From Haloferax sp. Atlit-12N (GTDB lineage: Archaea; Halobacteriota; Halobacteria; Halobacteriales; Haloferacaceae), in NCBI RefSeq assembly GCF_003383095.1, contig NZ_PSYW01000002.1:248001-312000 (forward strand): DNA of 64,000 bases, in the 5' to 3' direction. The notes beneath the pieces were generated by a model. It saw nothing but the letters and a program-made list of their open reading frames with translations, had not been told where the DNA came from and ran no database searches. The first letter of the stretch is position 1, and each line of letters starts with the position of its first letter. The translations under genes were made by a program, and so were the position numbers. This document shows, piece after piece, positions 1-8,309 of this stretch.

Positions 1-400
1 ACGCCGCGACCGCTCGCTCGACCCGGACGGCCAACTCGTCGTACCCCTCCGTGTCCCGCGCCCGGACGTAGTCGGTGACGCCGGCGTCGAGGGCGTCGGC
101 CGCCGCCATCTCGGGCTCGCCGCCGGCGACGACGAAAAACGGAAGCCCCACGTCTCGCTTCCGAACCGCAGCGAGGAAGTCGAGCGCGTCCGGCTCCCCC
201 GCGTCGGCTGCCGAGACGACGCAGTCGAAGTCGGAATCGGTGTCGGCGCGCCCGAGGAGGTCCAGCCCCGCAGCCGCAGTCCGAACCGCCTCGACCTCGA
301 ACTGCGCGTCTCGGCGGCGGATAGCCTCGGTAATCGCCCTCGCGACGTCCGAGTCGGCGACGACGAGAAGCTTCACCGCTCCGCCACCTCCATCGCTCAT
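1..400 (-). CDS. Response-regulator receiver-like protein, truncated by the window edge
   Basis: The gene reads leftwards from an ATG at 400 and runs off the window at position 1, so only about 133 N-terminal residues are seen. The sequence has the alternating beta/alpha pattern of a CheY-like receiver, starting KLLVVADSDVA near residue 10. Where the phospho-accepting Asp is expected, after the DCVVS strand, the codon is GCA (Ala), so phosphorylation at the usual site looks impossible. The expected hydrophobic strands FFVVAG and VTDYV follow. Receivers of this sort in haloarchaea are often joined to PAS, GAF or HTH output modules, but any output domain lies outside the window. Confidence 0.65.
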   Translation of the reverse strand, partial: MSDGGGGAVKLLVVADSDVARAITEAIRRRDAQFEVEAVRTAAAGLDLLGRADTDSDFDCVVSAADAGEPDALDFLAAVRKRDVGLPFFVVAGGEPEMAAADALDAGVTDYVRARDTEGYDELAVRVERAVAA

Positions 401-423
401 TACCTAGGACACTCAGGTGCGCC

Positions 424-433
424 AAATAAAAGG
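424..433 (-). promoter_or_regulatory. TATA-like box for the receiver-like gene
   Basis: On the minus strand the A/T stretch CCTTTTATTT is centred about 28 nt before the ATG at 400. This is the spacing expected for a leaderless haloarchaeal transcript. Confidence 0.55.
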
Positions 434-525
434 TAGCGTGCCGGTCCGCCGCGCTCCCGACGAAATTACTCGGTTGTAACACCCAGTAGCAACACTTTTG
501 TAACGACCGCCGAGACCACGACGGC

Positions 526-1884
526 ATGAACGAACCCAAACTCGACGTATCGGCGGTGACAGACGGCGACTGGCGGGGATATCTCTCGGACATGGGCCCG
601 TCGTGGGTCGCGGGCGCGGTCGCGGCGGGGCCGGCGACGATGGCGACCGTGCTCACGGCCGGCGCGACGTTCGGCTACGCGATGCTGTGGGTCGTGGTGC
701 TCTCGGCGGTCCTCGGCGCGTCGGCGCAGTACCTCTCGATGCGACTCGGCCTGCTCACCGAGTCGGGACTCGTCAGCGTGGTCGAACGCGAGTTGGGCGA
801 CGGCTGGGCGTGGGTGCTCGTCGCCGACGCGGTGCTGGCCGCGGGGCTCGCGCAGTTGGTCATCATGAAAGGCCTCGCGGACGTGAGCGCGACGATAACC
901 GGCCTCGACGCCCGGCTCTGGGGCGTCGTGTGGGCGGTCGTTCTCGCCGCCGGTCTCGCCGGGCGGGGTTACCGCTTCGTCGAACTCCTCGCGAAGGGAC
1001 TCGTCGCGGCGGTCGTCGTCGCGTTCCTCGTGTCGCTGTTCTTCGTCCCCATCGACCCGGCGGCCGCGGCCGGCGGACTCGTGCCGCGCATCCCCGCTGG
1101 GGTCGACGGCGCGCTCGTCGCCGCCGGCATCCTCGGGGGCGCGGTCCACATCACGCTCATCACGATGCACTCGTACACGATGCGCGCCCGCGGCTGGACG
1201 ACCCGGGACTACGGACTGGCGACGTTCGACGTGGGCGCGTCGATGCTCGTCGCCTTCGGCGTCTACAGCCTCGCCATCTTCGTCGTCGCGGCGGGCGTCC
1301 TCCACACCCCCGAGGTGGCCGCGAGCGACCTCTCGGCGGTGGCGGCCGCGCAGGCGCTCGGCCCGCTGGCGGGCGCGAACGCCAAGTGGCTGTTCCTTCT
1401 CGGCCTCCTGGGCGCGGCCGTCTCCACGCTCGGCGGCAACACCGTCGTCCCGCCGTACCTCGTCGCCGACAAACTCGGTTGGGGGACTGACCTCTCGGAC
1501 GACCGGTACCGCGCGCTCCTCGCGGGCGTGGCGCTGTTCTCCGGCGTCGGGGCGTTCCTCGGCGGCGCGTTCTTCCCGCTTCTCGTGTTGGTGCTGGCGT
1601 TCGGCCTCGTCGGCACGCCCTTCGCCATCGCCGTCGTGCTCGTCTTGCTCAACAGCGACGCGGTCTCAGAGCCAAACTCGACGCTGGCGAACCTCGGCGG
1701 CGTCGTCCTGCTAGCTATCACGACTGTCCTCGCCGCGAACTTCGTCCGCTCGCGGGCGCTTTCGGACCTCGGCGACCCGCTTTCGGTGTTCGTCGTCGTC
1801 TTCGCCGCGGCGATGGGAGCGGCGACGCTCGGCCTGCTCGGCAAGTCCGTCCGCGAGGCGGTTGGTCGCCCGACTGCGGCCTGA
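526..1884 (+). CDS. NRAMP-like divalent cation transporter with altered metal-site motifs
   Basis: The 452-residue integral membrane protein has about eleven hydrophobic segments. The N-terminal stretch (GPSW near residue 24, then TAGATFGYAMLWVV and AQYLSMRLG) aligns well with TM1-TM2 of the NRAMP/MntH family of proton-coupled Mn2+/Fe2+ transporters. The canonical TM1 motif DPGN reads G35-P-A-T38 here, and the TM6 MPH motif appears as H208-I-T210, so the usual Asp, Asn and Met ligands are missing. That fits the NRAMP-related branch with other substrates (for example Mg2+) better than a classical Mn2+ importer; the substrate is inference. The ATG at 526 has a CTTTTGTAAC box about 28 nt upstream, suggesting its own leaderless promoter. 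Confidence 0.8.
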   Translation: MNEPKLDVSAVTDGDWRGYLSDMGPSWVAGAVAAGPATMATVLTAGATFGYAMLWVVVLSAVLGASAQYLSMRLGLLTESGLVSVVERELGDGWAWVLVADAVLAAGLAQLVIMKGLADVSATITGLDARLWGVVWAVVLAAGLAGRGYRFVELLAKGLVAAVVVAFLVSLFFVPIDPAAAAGGLVPRIPAGVDGALVAAGILGGAVHITLITMHSYTMRARGWTTRDYGLATFDVGASMLVAFGVYSLAIFVVAAGVLHTPEVAASDLSAVAAAQALGPLAGANAKWLFLLGLLGAAVSTLGGNTVVPPYLVADKLGWGTDLSDDRYRALLAGVALFSGVGAFLGGAFFPLLVLVLAFGLVGTPFAIAVVLVLLNSDAVSEPNSTLANLGGVVLLAITTVLAANFVRSRALSDLGDPLSVFVVVFAAAMGAATLGLLGKSVREAVGRPTAA

Positions 1885-2029
1885 CGGTCGGTCGCCACTC
1901 GGTTCGGGCTCGCCTCGCACACGCCTCGCTCCGGGGCTGACCGCGGCGGCGTGTCCGACAGTCACTCGCGGACCGCGGGTGGAACCAAGCGACTTATTTT
2001 CGACCCCGACAAGCGACAGGGACGCGACA

Positions 2030-3655
2030 GTGCCCTCCGAAACAGCCGACGACGGCGTCCCCGACGACCTCGCTCTCGACGACGATACGCCCGACGATGC
2101 CCCCGATGTCGACATCCCCGACGACGAACGCGAGGCGCTCTTGACCATCGGCCACGGCGCGGTCGTCGCCTCCGGCGGCCAGTCGCTCCAGCGGGCGCTG
2201 ACGACGGCGACCGAGTACGCGCTCGCACAGGGGCTCGGCCCCGTCGTCTACGGCGTCTACGCGTTCGCGTGGCGCGTCTCCCAACTCCTGTTCCGACTCG
2301 TGAACTTCGGGTCGGTCCCGACGCTCCAGCGGTACCTCTCCGCGGACGACGACGACCCCGCGCGGCAGGGACGAGTAGTTGGATTGGCGTATCTGACGAC
2401 GCTCATCGTCGGTCTCGGATTCGCCGGCGGGCTGGTCCTCACGAGCGACTGGCTCAACGACGCGACCGTCTCGCATCCCGACTTCCCGCCGACGATACAC
2501 CTGTTCGCGGCGCTCGTCGTCCTCATCGGACTGGTTCGGGTTCACGCCGGCGTCCTCAGGGCGGTGCAGTCAGCCCGCGGCGAGGCGATTTTCAATCGCG
2601 TCCTCCGCCCGGCGGTCAGGCTGGTGGGGGCCGTCGGCGCGATGGCTCTCGGATACTCGCTGGTCGGCGTCGCCGGCGCGTTCGTCGTCGGCATGGCCGG
2701 GCTCGTGCTGGTGGGCTTTCCGCTGGTCGTCTCGGCGAGCGGCATCCGGCCGGGTCTCCGCGGCGTGCGCTCCGAAGTCCGGCGGTTCTACAACCACTCG
2801 GCCCCCATCGCGCTGAGCAGTCTCGGGAAGGTGTTTCAGAACCGCGTGGACGTGATGCTCGTCGGCTTCCTCCTGACCGCGAAGGCGGCGGGAGTGTACA
2901 ACGTCGTGCTCGTGTTGGTGACGCTGGCGTGGATTCCGCTCCTCTCCTTTAACATGCTCTTGCCACCGGTCGCGTCGGGGCTCTACGCCGACGACGAGAT
3001 GGAGACCCTCAACGCGGTGTACACCGCAGTAACCCGGCTCATCGTCACCTGCGTCGTTCCGATTCTGGTCGTGCTCGCGGTGTACGGGCGGTCGATTCTC
3101 TCCGTCTTCGGCCCGAACTTCACGGCGGGCTACGTCCCGCTCGTCGTCTACCTCGGTGGCGTCTTGGTCGGGAGCGCCGTCGGCGCGACGGGGTGGCTCC
3201 TCATGATGACCGACCACCAGTACGCCCGGATGGCGCTCGACTGGCTTCTGGCCGTCCTGAACACGCTCCTCACGTTCGCGTTCGTCCGGGCGTTCGGCCT
3301 CGTCGGCGCGGCGCTCGGCACGGCCGTCGCAATCGCCGTCCAGAACTCGATTCAGGTCGTCCTTCTGCGGCGCTTCGAGGGGCTGTGGCCCTTCGACGCG
3401 ACGTTTCTCAAACCCCTCGGCGCGGGCGTCGCCGCGGCCGGTGTCATGCTCCTCGTCCGCGAGGCGCTGTCCGGGCCCAGCGGCCTCGTCGTCGTCGCCG
3501 GCGCGGCGCTGGGCGCGGTGACGTACGTGGGCGCGCTCGTCGCGCTCGGCGTCAACGACCGCGACCGACTCGTGGTGACGGCGTTGGCCGCCCGATACCG
3601 CCGGACGATACGCGGGGCCCTCGGCGAGCGGTCCGGTACGTTCGGGAACCGATAG
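2030..3655 (+). CDS. Polysaccharide/lipid-linked oligosaccharide flippase (MATE/Wzx-like)
   Basis: About 541 residues. An acidic N-terminal tail of some 40 residues is followed by around fourteen hydrophobic segments with the layout of the polysaccharide biosynthesis (Wzx/AglR-like) flippase family. Such proteins move lipid-linked glycans across the membrane for S-layer glycosylation or exopolysaccharide. Features include GLGPVVYGVYAFAWRV early on and RVDVMLVGFLLTAKAAGVYNVV in the middle, both typical of the MVF clan. I chose the GTG at 2030 because a CTTATTTT box lies about 33 nt upstream; the reading frame stays open back to about 1862, but that part overlaps the preceding gene. No glycosyltransferase genes are nearby, so the substrate is unknown. 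Confidence 0.8.
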   Translation: MPSETADDGVPDDLALDDDTPDDAPDVDIPDDEREALLTIGHGAVVASGGQSLQRALTTATEYALAQGLGPVVYGVYAFAWRVSQLLFRLVNFGSVPTLQRYLSADDDDPARQGRVVGLAYLTTLIVGLGFAGGLVLTSDWLNDATVSHPDFPPTIHLFAALVVLIGLVRVHAGVLRAVQSARGEAIFNRVLRPAVRLVGAVGAMALGYSLVGVAGAFVVGMAGLVLVGFPLVVSASGIRPGLRGVRSEVRRFYNHSAPIALSSLGKVFQNRVDVMLVGFLLTAKAAGVYNVVLVLVTLAWIPLLSFNMLLPPVASGLYADDEMETLNAVYTAVTRLIVTCVVPILVVLAVYGRSILSVFGPNFTAGYVPLVVYLGGVLVGSAVGATGWLLMMTDHQYARMALDWLLAVLNTLLTFAFVRAFGLVGAALGTAVAIAVQNSIQVVLLRRFEGLWPFDATFLKPLGAGVAAAGVMLLVREALSGPSGLVVVAGAALGAVTYVGALVALGVNDRDRLVVTALAARYRRTIRGALGERSGTFGNR

Positions 3656-3678
3656 CGGTCTCCCAACGGCCTCATTCG

Positions 3679-3828
3679 TCAGCCGACGAGCGTCACGCCA
3701 ATCATGCCCCCGACGCCCTACGTGAGGACCGCAGCGGCGAGTCCGATACCGACCTGACGCAGTCCGGAAGAGAGCACGAAGCGTCGTGTGAGAAGCGTGA
3801 TACCGTCGCAGATGACGAAAGTCGTGCC
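3679..3828 (-). pseudogene. Decayed gene remnant, possibly the C-terminus of a VIT1/CCC1-like membrane protein
   Basis: Between two convergent genes, the minus strand reads SGLRQVGIGLAAAVLT, then an in-frame TAG at 3718-3720, then GVGGMIGVTLVG and a TGA at 3679-3681. Changing the TAG to a Tyr codon would give the TYGVG pattern at the C-terminal end of VIT1/CCC1-type membrane transporters. Another in-frame stop at 3829-3831 closes the upstream side, so no complete gene can exist. It lies directly downstream of the channel gene on the same strand. The family assignment is from pattern memory and is weak. Confidence 0.35.
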
Positions 3829-3853
3829 TCACGCTGCCGACCGAGGCCGACTA

Positions 3854-5536
3854 TCAGGAGAGGTCAGTTGGGGTGACGTCGAATCGCTTGAGGAACTTCT
3901 GTACCGCCTCGTCACCCCCGACAATGGTTATTCGCTCGTCCCCGGAGAACTGCCACTGCGGGTCGACCGAAACTGTCTGTCCGTCACCGTCCTCGATAGC
4001 GATGACGCGACAGCCGGTTTGTTCGTAGATGCGGGAGTTTCCGAGTGTCGACCCCGAAAACGGTGTGGACGGCACGCGAACGAGGCGAATCTGGCTCGCC
4101 GGCGCGAGTACGTCCTCGCCTCGAAGCTCCTTTGCGACCATCCTCGCGCTCACTCGCGGGACCGAGAGGACGTAGTCGGCGCCGGCGCTGAACGCCTTCT
4201 GGGTGGCCTCTGCGTCACCAACCCGGACGAGGACCTCTATCTCGGGGTTGATCGACTGTGCGAGCACGGTCGTCAAGAGCGCAATCGAGTCGTCTGGGAC
4301 GCCAATGATGATTGCCCCGGCGTTTTCGATCCCTGCGGCGAGCAATACTTCTCGGGCCCCTCCGTCGCCGACGATATCGACGCCCGGGCGGTCCTCGACG
4401 TCGATTGTGACGACTTCACCGCCGGACTCCTCGATGACCGACTTTGCGGCGCGACCGACTTCTCCCAACCCCACGAGCACGAAACGCTCGTGTCCGGTGA
4501 ACGACCGGGGTGGTCGGGTGAACTCGCTCAGGTTCTTGAGTGCGGCTTCCTCCCCGGACACTAACAGAACGGTGTTCGGACGGATGACGGCGTCTGGGCT
4601 GGGTGGCAGCTGTAGCTCGCCGTCGAGCCACGCACCGACGATATTGGCACCGGTTCGCTCTCTAACCCTGGTCTTTCTGATACTACGCCCCACGAGTTCG
4701 CTCGATTCGGAGACTGGGAGCTCCATCAGTCTCGTGTCTCCCCCGAGTTCGATGGTGTCTCGCAGTTCAGAGCTGAACGAGGCGACGGCTTTCTCTGCGA
4801 GACGGTGTCCTAAGACGCCGTGCGGTGACAGCACGGTATCTGCGCCGACGGTGCGCAGTATCTCCTCCATTCTGCTGTCGTCGGTCAGTGCGATGACGTC
4901 GATATCAGGCCGCACTCCTCGGACAGTAAGTATCGTGTTGACGTTCGCATCGCCGGCGTCGGTGATGACCGTCTGTGCAGTCTTGATGCTGGCCCGCTCA
5001 AACGTTGTCGTTGTTTGTGGAGAGCCGTGAATGGCGGCGTAGCCACGATTTGAGAGTGATTCGGCGTCTTCCCGTGAGGACGAAATGAGCACGTAATCGA
5101 TGCCAAATTCTCTGAGTTCGTCCAGGAGAATTGCAGAGTCCCGGCGGTACTCACAGATGATGACGTGGCCGTTTTTCGGGCTGAGTCTGTCGTCGAGGTT
5201 GACCTCGGCGCTGGTGAACAGGGGAATGATGATGAGACGGAGGGTGAAAAACCCGACTGCGATGCCGGAAATCTGAATCAAGGCGACGAACAGGAACATC
5301 AGCGGATGGCTCCAGATATCCGAGTCTTGCCCGTAGCCCGTGGTGGTCATCGTCTGAATGACGAACTCGAACGAGGCGAAGATGGACTGATTGGCGCCTT
5401 CGAGCCGCGCCAGTGCGTAGTTGTATGCCACTGTGTAGAGGACGATGAGTAACACGAGCCCGGTGAGGTAGTAGATGACGTGTCGGATTCGGCGGCTTGG
5501 TTCGAACCGACGAATGGACTCGGGGAGTGGCGACAT
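3854..5536 (-). CDS. Potassium channel with two cytoplasmic RCK (TrkA) modules
   Basis: The 560-residue protein is a fused ligand-gated K+ channel. Two transmembrane helices (about 18-42 and 76-105) flank a pore with selectivity filter T66-G-Y-G-Q-D71. A first RCK/TrkA-N domain starts near residue 121 (HVIICEYRRDS) and lacks the GxGxxG loop. A TrkA-C segment follows, then a second RCK starting near 345 with an intact G-L-G-E-V-G nucleotide loop and a final TrkA-C domain. Such channels pass K+ under control of nucleotides, Ca2+ or redox cofactor bound to the RCK gating ring. The degenerate first RCK suggests only one ligand site per subunit. It stands alone on this strand with a gene remnant just downstream. 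Confidence 0.85.
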   Translation of the reverse strand: MSPLPESIRRFEPSRRIRHVIYYLTGLVLLIVLYTVAYNYALARLEGANQSIFASFEFVIQTMTTTGYGQDSDIWSHPLMFLFVALIQISGIAVGFFTLRLIIIPLFTSAEVNLDDRLSPKNGHVIICEYRRDSAILLDELREFGIDYVLISSSREDAESLSNRGYAAIHGSPQTTTTFERASIKTAQTVITDAGDANVNTILTVRGVRPDIDVIALTDDSRMEEILRTVGADTVLSPHGVLGHRLAEKAVASFSSELRDTIELGGDTRLMELPVSESSELVGRSIRKTRVRERTGANIVGAWLDGELQLPPSPDAVIRPNTVLLVSGEEAALKNLSEFTRPPRSFTGHERFVLVGLGEVGRAAKSVIEESGGEVVTIDVEDRPGVDIVGDGGAREVLLAAGIENAGAIIIGVPDDSIALLTTVLAQSINPEIEVLVRVGDAEATQKAFSAGADYVLSVPRVSARMVAKELRGEDVLAPASQIRLVRVPSTPFSGSTLGNSRIYEQTGCRVIAIEDGDGQTVSVDPQWQFSGDERITIVGGDEAVQKFLKRFDVTPTDLS

Positions 5537-5830
5537 TTTGAGACACGTACAGTAGTGCGGAAGCGAAGAAAACAGTACGCCCTCCTCGTAGTGATACCTC
5601 TCTTCGGGCGTAGAATGTCGCCCAGAACACTAACGGCCGGTCTCATCCCGAGGCGGCGTGCCGCGTCGACCGGGAAACCCTCGTGCCGGGCGGTCCGTCT
5701 TTCGGGCGCGGACGTTCCGAAGTACGCCGGCGTCAGCCGGCCAGTAGCTATTGCGCACCCGGGTTCGCCGTGCTGTCATCGCTCCCAAAGTGGGAACACT
5801 CGGACGGGGACTTGAGGTACGCACTCGACC
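5537..5830. other. Intergenic region, about 290 bp
   Basis: Upstream of the channel gene and downstream of the lipoprotein gene on the same strand. I see no convincing coding frame. A short inverted repeat (TCCCA-AAG-TGGGA, 5783-5795) lies beyond the lipoprotein stop codon and could be part of its transcript end. The A-rich stretch near 5565-5580 may hold the channel promoter. Confidence 0.4.
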
Positions 5831-6274
5831 CTAGCGCGCCGGGGGTAAAACGAGTTCCGACCGGCCGGCGTCATCACCGGCGAAGAAGACGGCTCGAAGC
5901 CGGACGACTTGGCCGTCGACGCGGACGAAGTAGAGGCGGTCTTCGGACCGGTCGAGAGACGGGAGCGCATCGAGGTCCGCTCGGAGGGCGTCGTAGTCGC
6001 TCAGGCAGTCGGAGACGCTCGACTCGCGCGGGTGGCCCTCGGCGGCCGCCTCGACCACCTTCAGCACCCACGGGCTGTTCGCGACCCGCGGGTCGGCGGC
6101 GTCGACGACGGTCGCCCCGTCGGGTGCCTTTCCGACCAGTTCCGCCCGGAGGAAGATTTCGGCCGAGGTACACCCTCGAAGCGACGAACAGCCCGCGAGG
6201 CCGCCGGTCAGCCCCACGCCGACGGCCGCGGCTCCGCGACGGAGCAGTTGACGGCGAGAGGCTCGGCCGGCCAT
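5831..6274 (-). CDS. Tat-exported lipoprotein of unknown function
   Basis: A 147-residue protein. The N-terminus has a twin-arginine signal (RRQLLRRG), a hydrophobic stretch and the lipobox LAGC, so it is probably exported folded by Tat and anchored by a lipid-modified Cys near residue 29. The mature part has a second Cys pair (CSSLRGC) and a DCLSDYDALRADLDAL segment; I recognise no domain. A TATA-like ACTTATCAG lies about 28 nt before the ATG, inside the 42-nt gap after the upstream flavoprotein gene, so it is likely transcribed separately. Confidence 0.75.
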   Translation of the reverse strand: MAGRASRRQLLRRGAAAVGVGLTGGLAGCSSLRGCTSAEIFLRAELVGKAPDGATVVDAADPRVANSPWVLKVVEAAAEGHPRESSVSDCLSDYDALRADLDALPSLDRSEDRLYFVRVDGQVVRLRAVFFAGDDAGRSELVLPPAR

Positions 6275-6316
6275 CGACTGACAGAAATTCGGAGAAACTG
6301 ATAAGTCTTCCGTCGG

Positions 6317-7702
6317 CTACAGCGCGTACTCGTCTTCGCGCAGTTGGACGTACTTGCCCTTGCGGTACTTCACTTTCGTCCGTTGATACTGCGTGGCGAG
6401 TTTGGCGGCGCTGAACCCGGCGCTGAGCTTCGAGGCGCCGAACGCCTTGTAGCCCTCGTCCTTCTCGAGGAGCTTCCGGGCCGCCTTGAACGTCTTGTCC
6501 CACTGACCGGGGCCGTAGTCGTGGACGATTTCGGCCATGGCGACGTTGCGGAGAATCTCGTCGCCGATGGCGTCCTTCCAGCGCTCGTTGTAGTCGCTCA
6601 GGTCGCCTTCGGCGGCGAGTTCGCCGGCGATGGCTCCCGTCCGGACGGCGACGTGGTCGCCGCCCTCGTGAAAGGCCGAGGTCGCGCCCATCGCGCCGCC
6701 GGTGACGGCGATGCCGGCCGACGCGGGCGAGTCGATGGGTCGCGTCGAGGAGATGGCGTACGTCTCGGTGCCCTTCGTCTTCCCGCGGTCCTCGACGAGC
6801 GGGAAGTCCTCGTCGATGTCGTACTCGTCGCCGTACTCCTGTTCGAGGAGGCGACGGACGTACTCGCGGCCCTGCGGGATGCGCTCGTCGTCCTCGCGGA
6901 GGAGGTTGTACGCCTCGCGGTCTTCGACCTCGTCGATGTCGAGGCCGATGGGCATCGTGAGACCGACCCGGCAGACGTTGTTGTCGTTCGGGAAAATCCA
7001 CGGGTACGCCGTGTGGCCGGGCATGTAGCCCCACCAGAACTTGATTGCGCCGTCGACCTCGTCGAACAGTTCCGGCGGGAACTCGCGGTGTTCCTGGTAG
7101 GCGATGTGGTTCGCCTCGGTGGACGACAGGCGGTCCGTGATGGGGAACGGAAGCAGGTCGTCGAGCACCTTGTTCGTGACCGTCCGCTGGGGGCCGTCGG
7201 CGAGCACGACGAAGTCAGCGCCCACGTCCTCACCGTTGGCGAGGCGGACGACGTGCCGGGGGTCGTCGCCGGCGGCGTCGAGGTCGGTCTCCACGTCGCG
7301 GACAGAGGCCTTCACGCGGTACTCCGCGCCGGCGTCTTCGGCGCGACTGCGGAGCCAGTCGTCGAACTTCGCGCGGTGGAAGGTGTAGCCGAACTCGTCG
7401 TACGAGGAGTCGATACCGGTGCTCCGAAGCGTCAGCGACTCGTTCGGCCCGATGAACTCCGCGCGGTCGAGGATGTCGAGCACGACGTCGTCGGGGAACT
7501 CGTCGGGGTGGATGCCCATGATGTCCACCCAGTAGTCGAGGATACCGGCCGCGTCCGTCGAATCGGGCCCGAGGCCCGGTCGGTCTGCTCGGGGGACACC
7601 CTTTTCGAGGACCAGAGCGGAGGCTCCGGCCGAGGCCGCGGCGTGTGCCGCCGACGTGCCGGCCGGACCGCCGCCGATGATGGCGACATCTACGCGTTCC
7701 AT
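6317..7702 (-). CDS. FAD-dependent oxidoreductase, geranylgeranyl reductase family
   Basis: The 461-residue protein begins ERVDVAIIGGGPAGTSAA, a GxGxxG dinucleotide-binding fold for FAD. It later has DFVVLADGPQRTV and GIAVTGGAMGATSAFHEGG, the second FAD contact of the GG-reductase family. That family includes digeranylgeranylglycerophospholipid reductases, which saturate the isoprenoid chains of archaeal lipids. Conserved FWWGYMPGHTAYPWIFP in the substrate domain fits the same group. Halophiles have several paralogues, so the exact substrate (lipid, menaquinone side chain or carotenoid precursor) cannot be fixed. The ATG at 7702 has a GGTTTAATA box about 27 nt upstream, so I reject longer in-frame starts. 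Confidence 0.8.
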   Translation of the reverse strand: MERVDVAIIGGGPAGTSAAHAAASAGASALVLEKGVPRADRPGLGPDSTDAAGILDYWVDIMGIHPDEFPDDVVLDILDRAEFIGPNESLTLRSTGIDSSYDEFGYTFHRAKFDDWLRSRAEDAGAEYRVKASVRDVETDLDAAGDDPRHVVRLANGEDVGADFVVLADGPQRTVTNKVLDDLLPFPITDRLSSTEANHIAYQEHREFPPELFDEVDGAIKFWWGYMPGHTAYPWIFPNDNNVCRVGLTMPIGLDIDEVEDREAYNLLREDDERIPQGREYVRRLLEQEYGDEYDIDEDFPLVEDRGKTKGTETYAISSTRPIDSPASAGIAVTGGAMGATSAFHEGGDHVAVRTGAIAGELAAEGDLSDYNERWKDAIGDEILRNVAMAEIVHDYGPGQWDKTFKAARKLLEKDEGYKAFGASKLSAGFSAAKLATQYQRTKVKYRKGKYVQLREDEYAL

Positions 7703-8026
7703 ACCGCTACAGCACTTCGCTCGGGTATTAAACCCCCTGAACCGACGCGGCGTCCGACGGTTTCGAGACCGCGCGTCCGAGCGCCGCTCCGGCCGCGTTC
7801 CGGTCGCGCGGCGCGTCCGCGGCCCGGCGCGTCGCCGCTCGACCACGCTCCGGGGGCGACATCCCGACGGCCTCCGCGCCGCGCATTACGATATGGTTAA
7901 AGATAATTTCAAGATGACGAAGATGTCCGCGACTGCTATCGATTTTTCCGGGCTATACCCACTAAATACTGCGTCTGATAACCAGAGACGGAGGTTTATC
8001 ACAACGTGCGCGGTAGCTCCGAGTCA
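7703..8026. other. Divergent intergenic region with an A/T-rich block
   Basis: About 324 bp separate two divergent genes. The part next to the flavoprotein gene holds its TATA box (7726-7734). The part from about 7885 to 8001 is much richer in A/T than the surroundings and includes GTTTATC at 7995-8001, spaced for the small gene at 8027. A 45-codon frame from 7892 exists but its codon use is unlike neighbouring genes, so I do not call it. Confidence 0.45.
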
Positions 8027-8254
8027 ATGACCGCAGACGAGCCGGACGAACCGCGAGAACCCGTCGTGTTTCGCGACGAGACGGGCGACCTCGTCTTCGT
8101 CGACGGCGGCCCCGCCCCCCAGGGGTATGCGCCCGTTGCGTGGAAACTCGGCGAAGACGGTACACGGTTCGTCGTCGACCCGACAGTCGATGCGGTCGCG
8201 GTCACCCGGACGATTTCGAAACGTCGCCCGCGGCGGCGCGAGCCCATCGAGTGA
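8027..8254 (+). CDS. Small acidic/basic hypothetical protein
   Basis: A 75-residue protein starting MTADEPDEPREPV. It has an acidic N-terminus, a core VVFRDETGDLVFVDGG and a very basic C-terminal tail (SKRRPRRREP). I do not recognise a family. The start at 8027 is supported by the GTTTATC box about 30 nt upstream. It is followed 55 nt later by the D-2-hydroxyacid dehydrogenase gene on the same strand, but a shared function is not evident. The basic tail could bind nucleic acid or an acidic partner; that is only a guess. Confidence 0.6.
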   Translation: MTADEPDEPREPVVFRDETGDLVFVDGGPAPQGYAPVAWKLGEDGTRFVVDPTVDAVAVTRTISKRRPRRREPIE

Positions 8255-8309
8255 GCGTACACCCGGCCGAATCGGACAGATTCATCACCGCCTTCGAGAA
8301 TCATCGAGC

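Noticed and set aside
466..1305. Long minus-strand open frame opposite the NRAMP gene.
   Set aside because: It is an Arg/Glu/His-rich mirror of a real gene; such shadows arise from high third-position GC.
5490..5510. GGTTCGAACC palindrome-like word resembling a tRNA B box.
   Set aside because: It is within the N-terminal codons of the K+ channel gene, and no cloverleaf is possible.
7892..8029. 45-codon plus-strand frame in the A/T-rich gap.
   Set aside because: Its codon use is unlike the region and it overlaps the promoter and start of the small gene at 8027.
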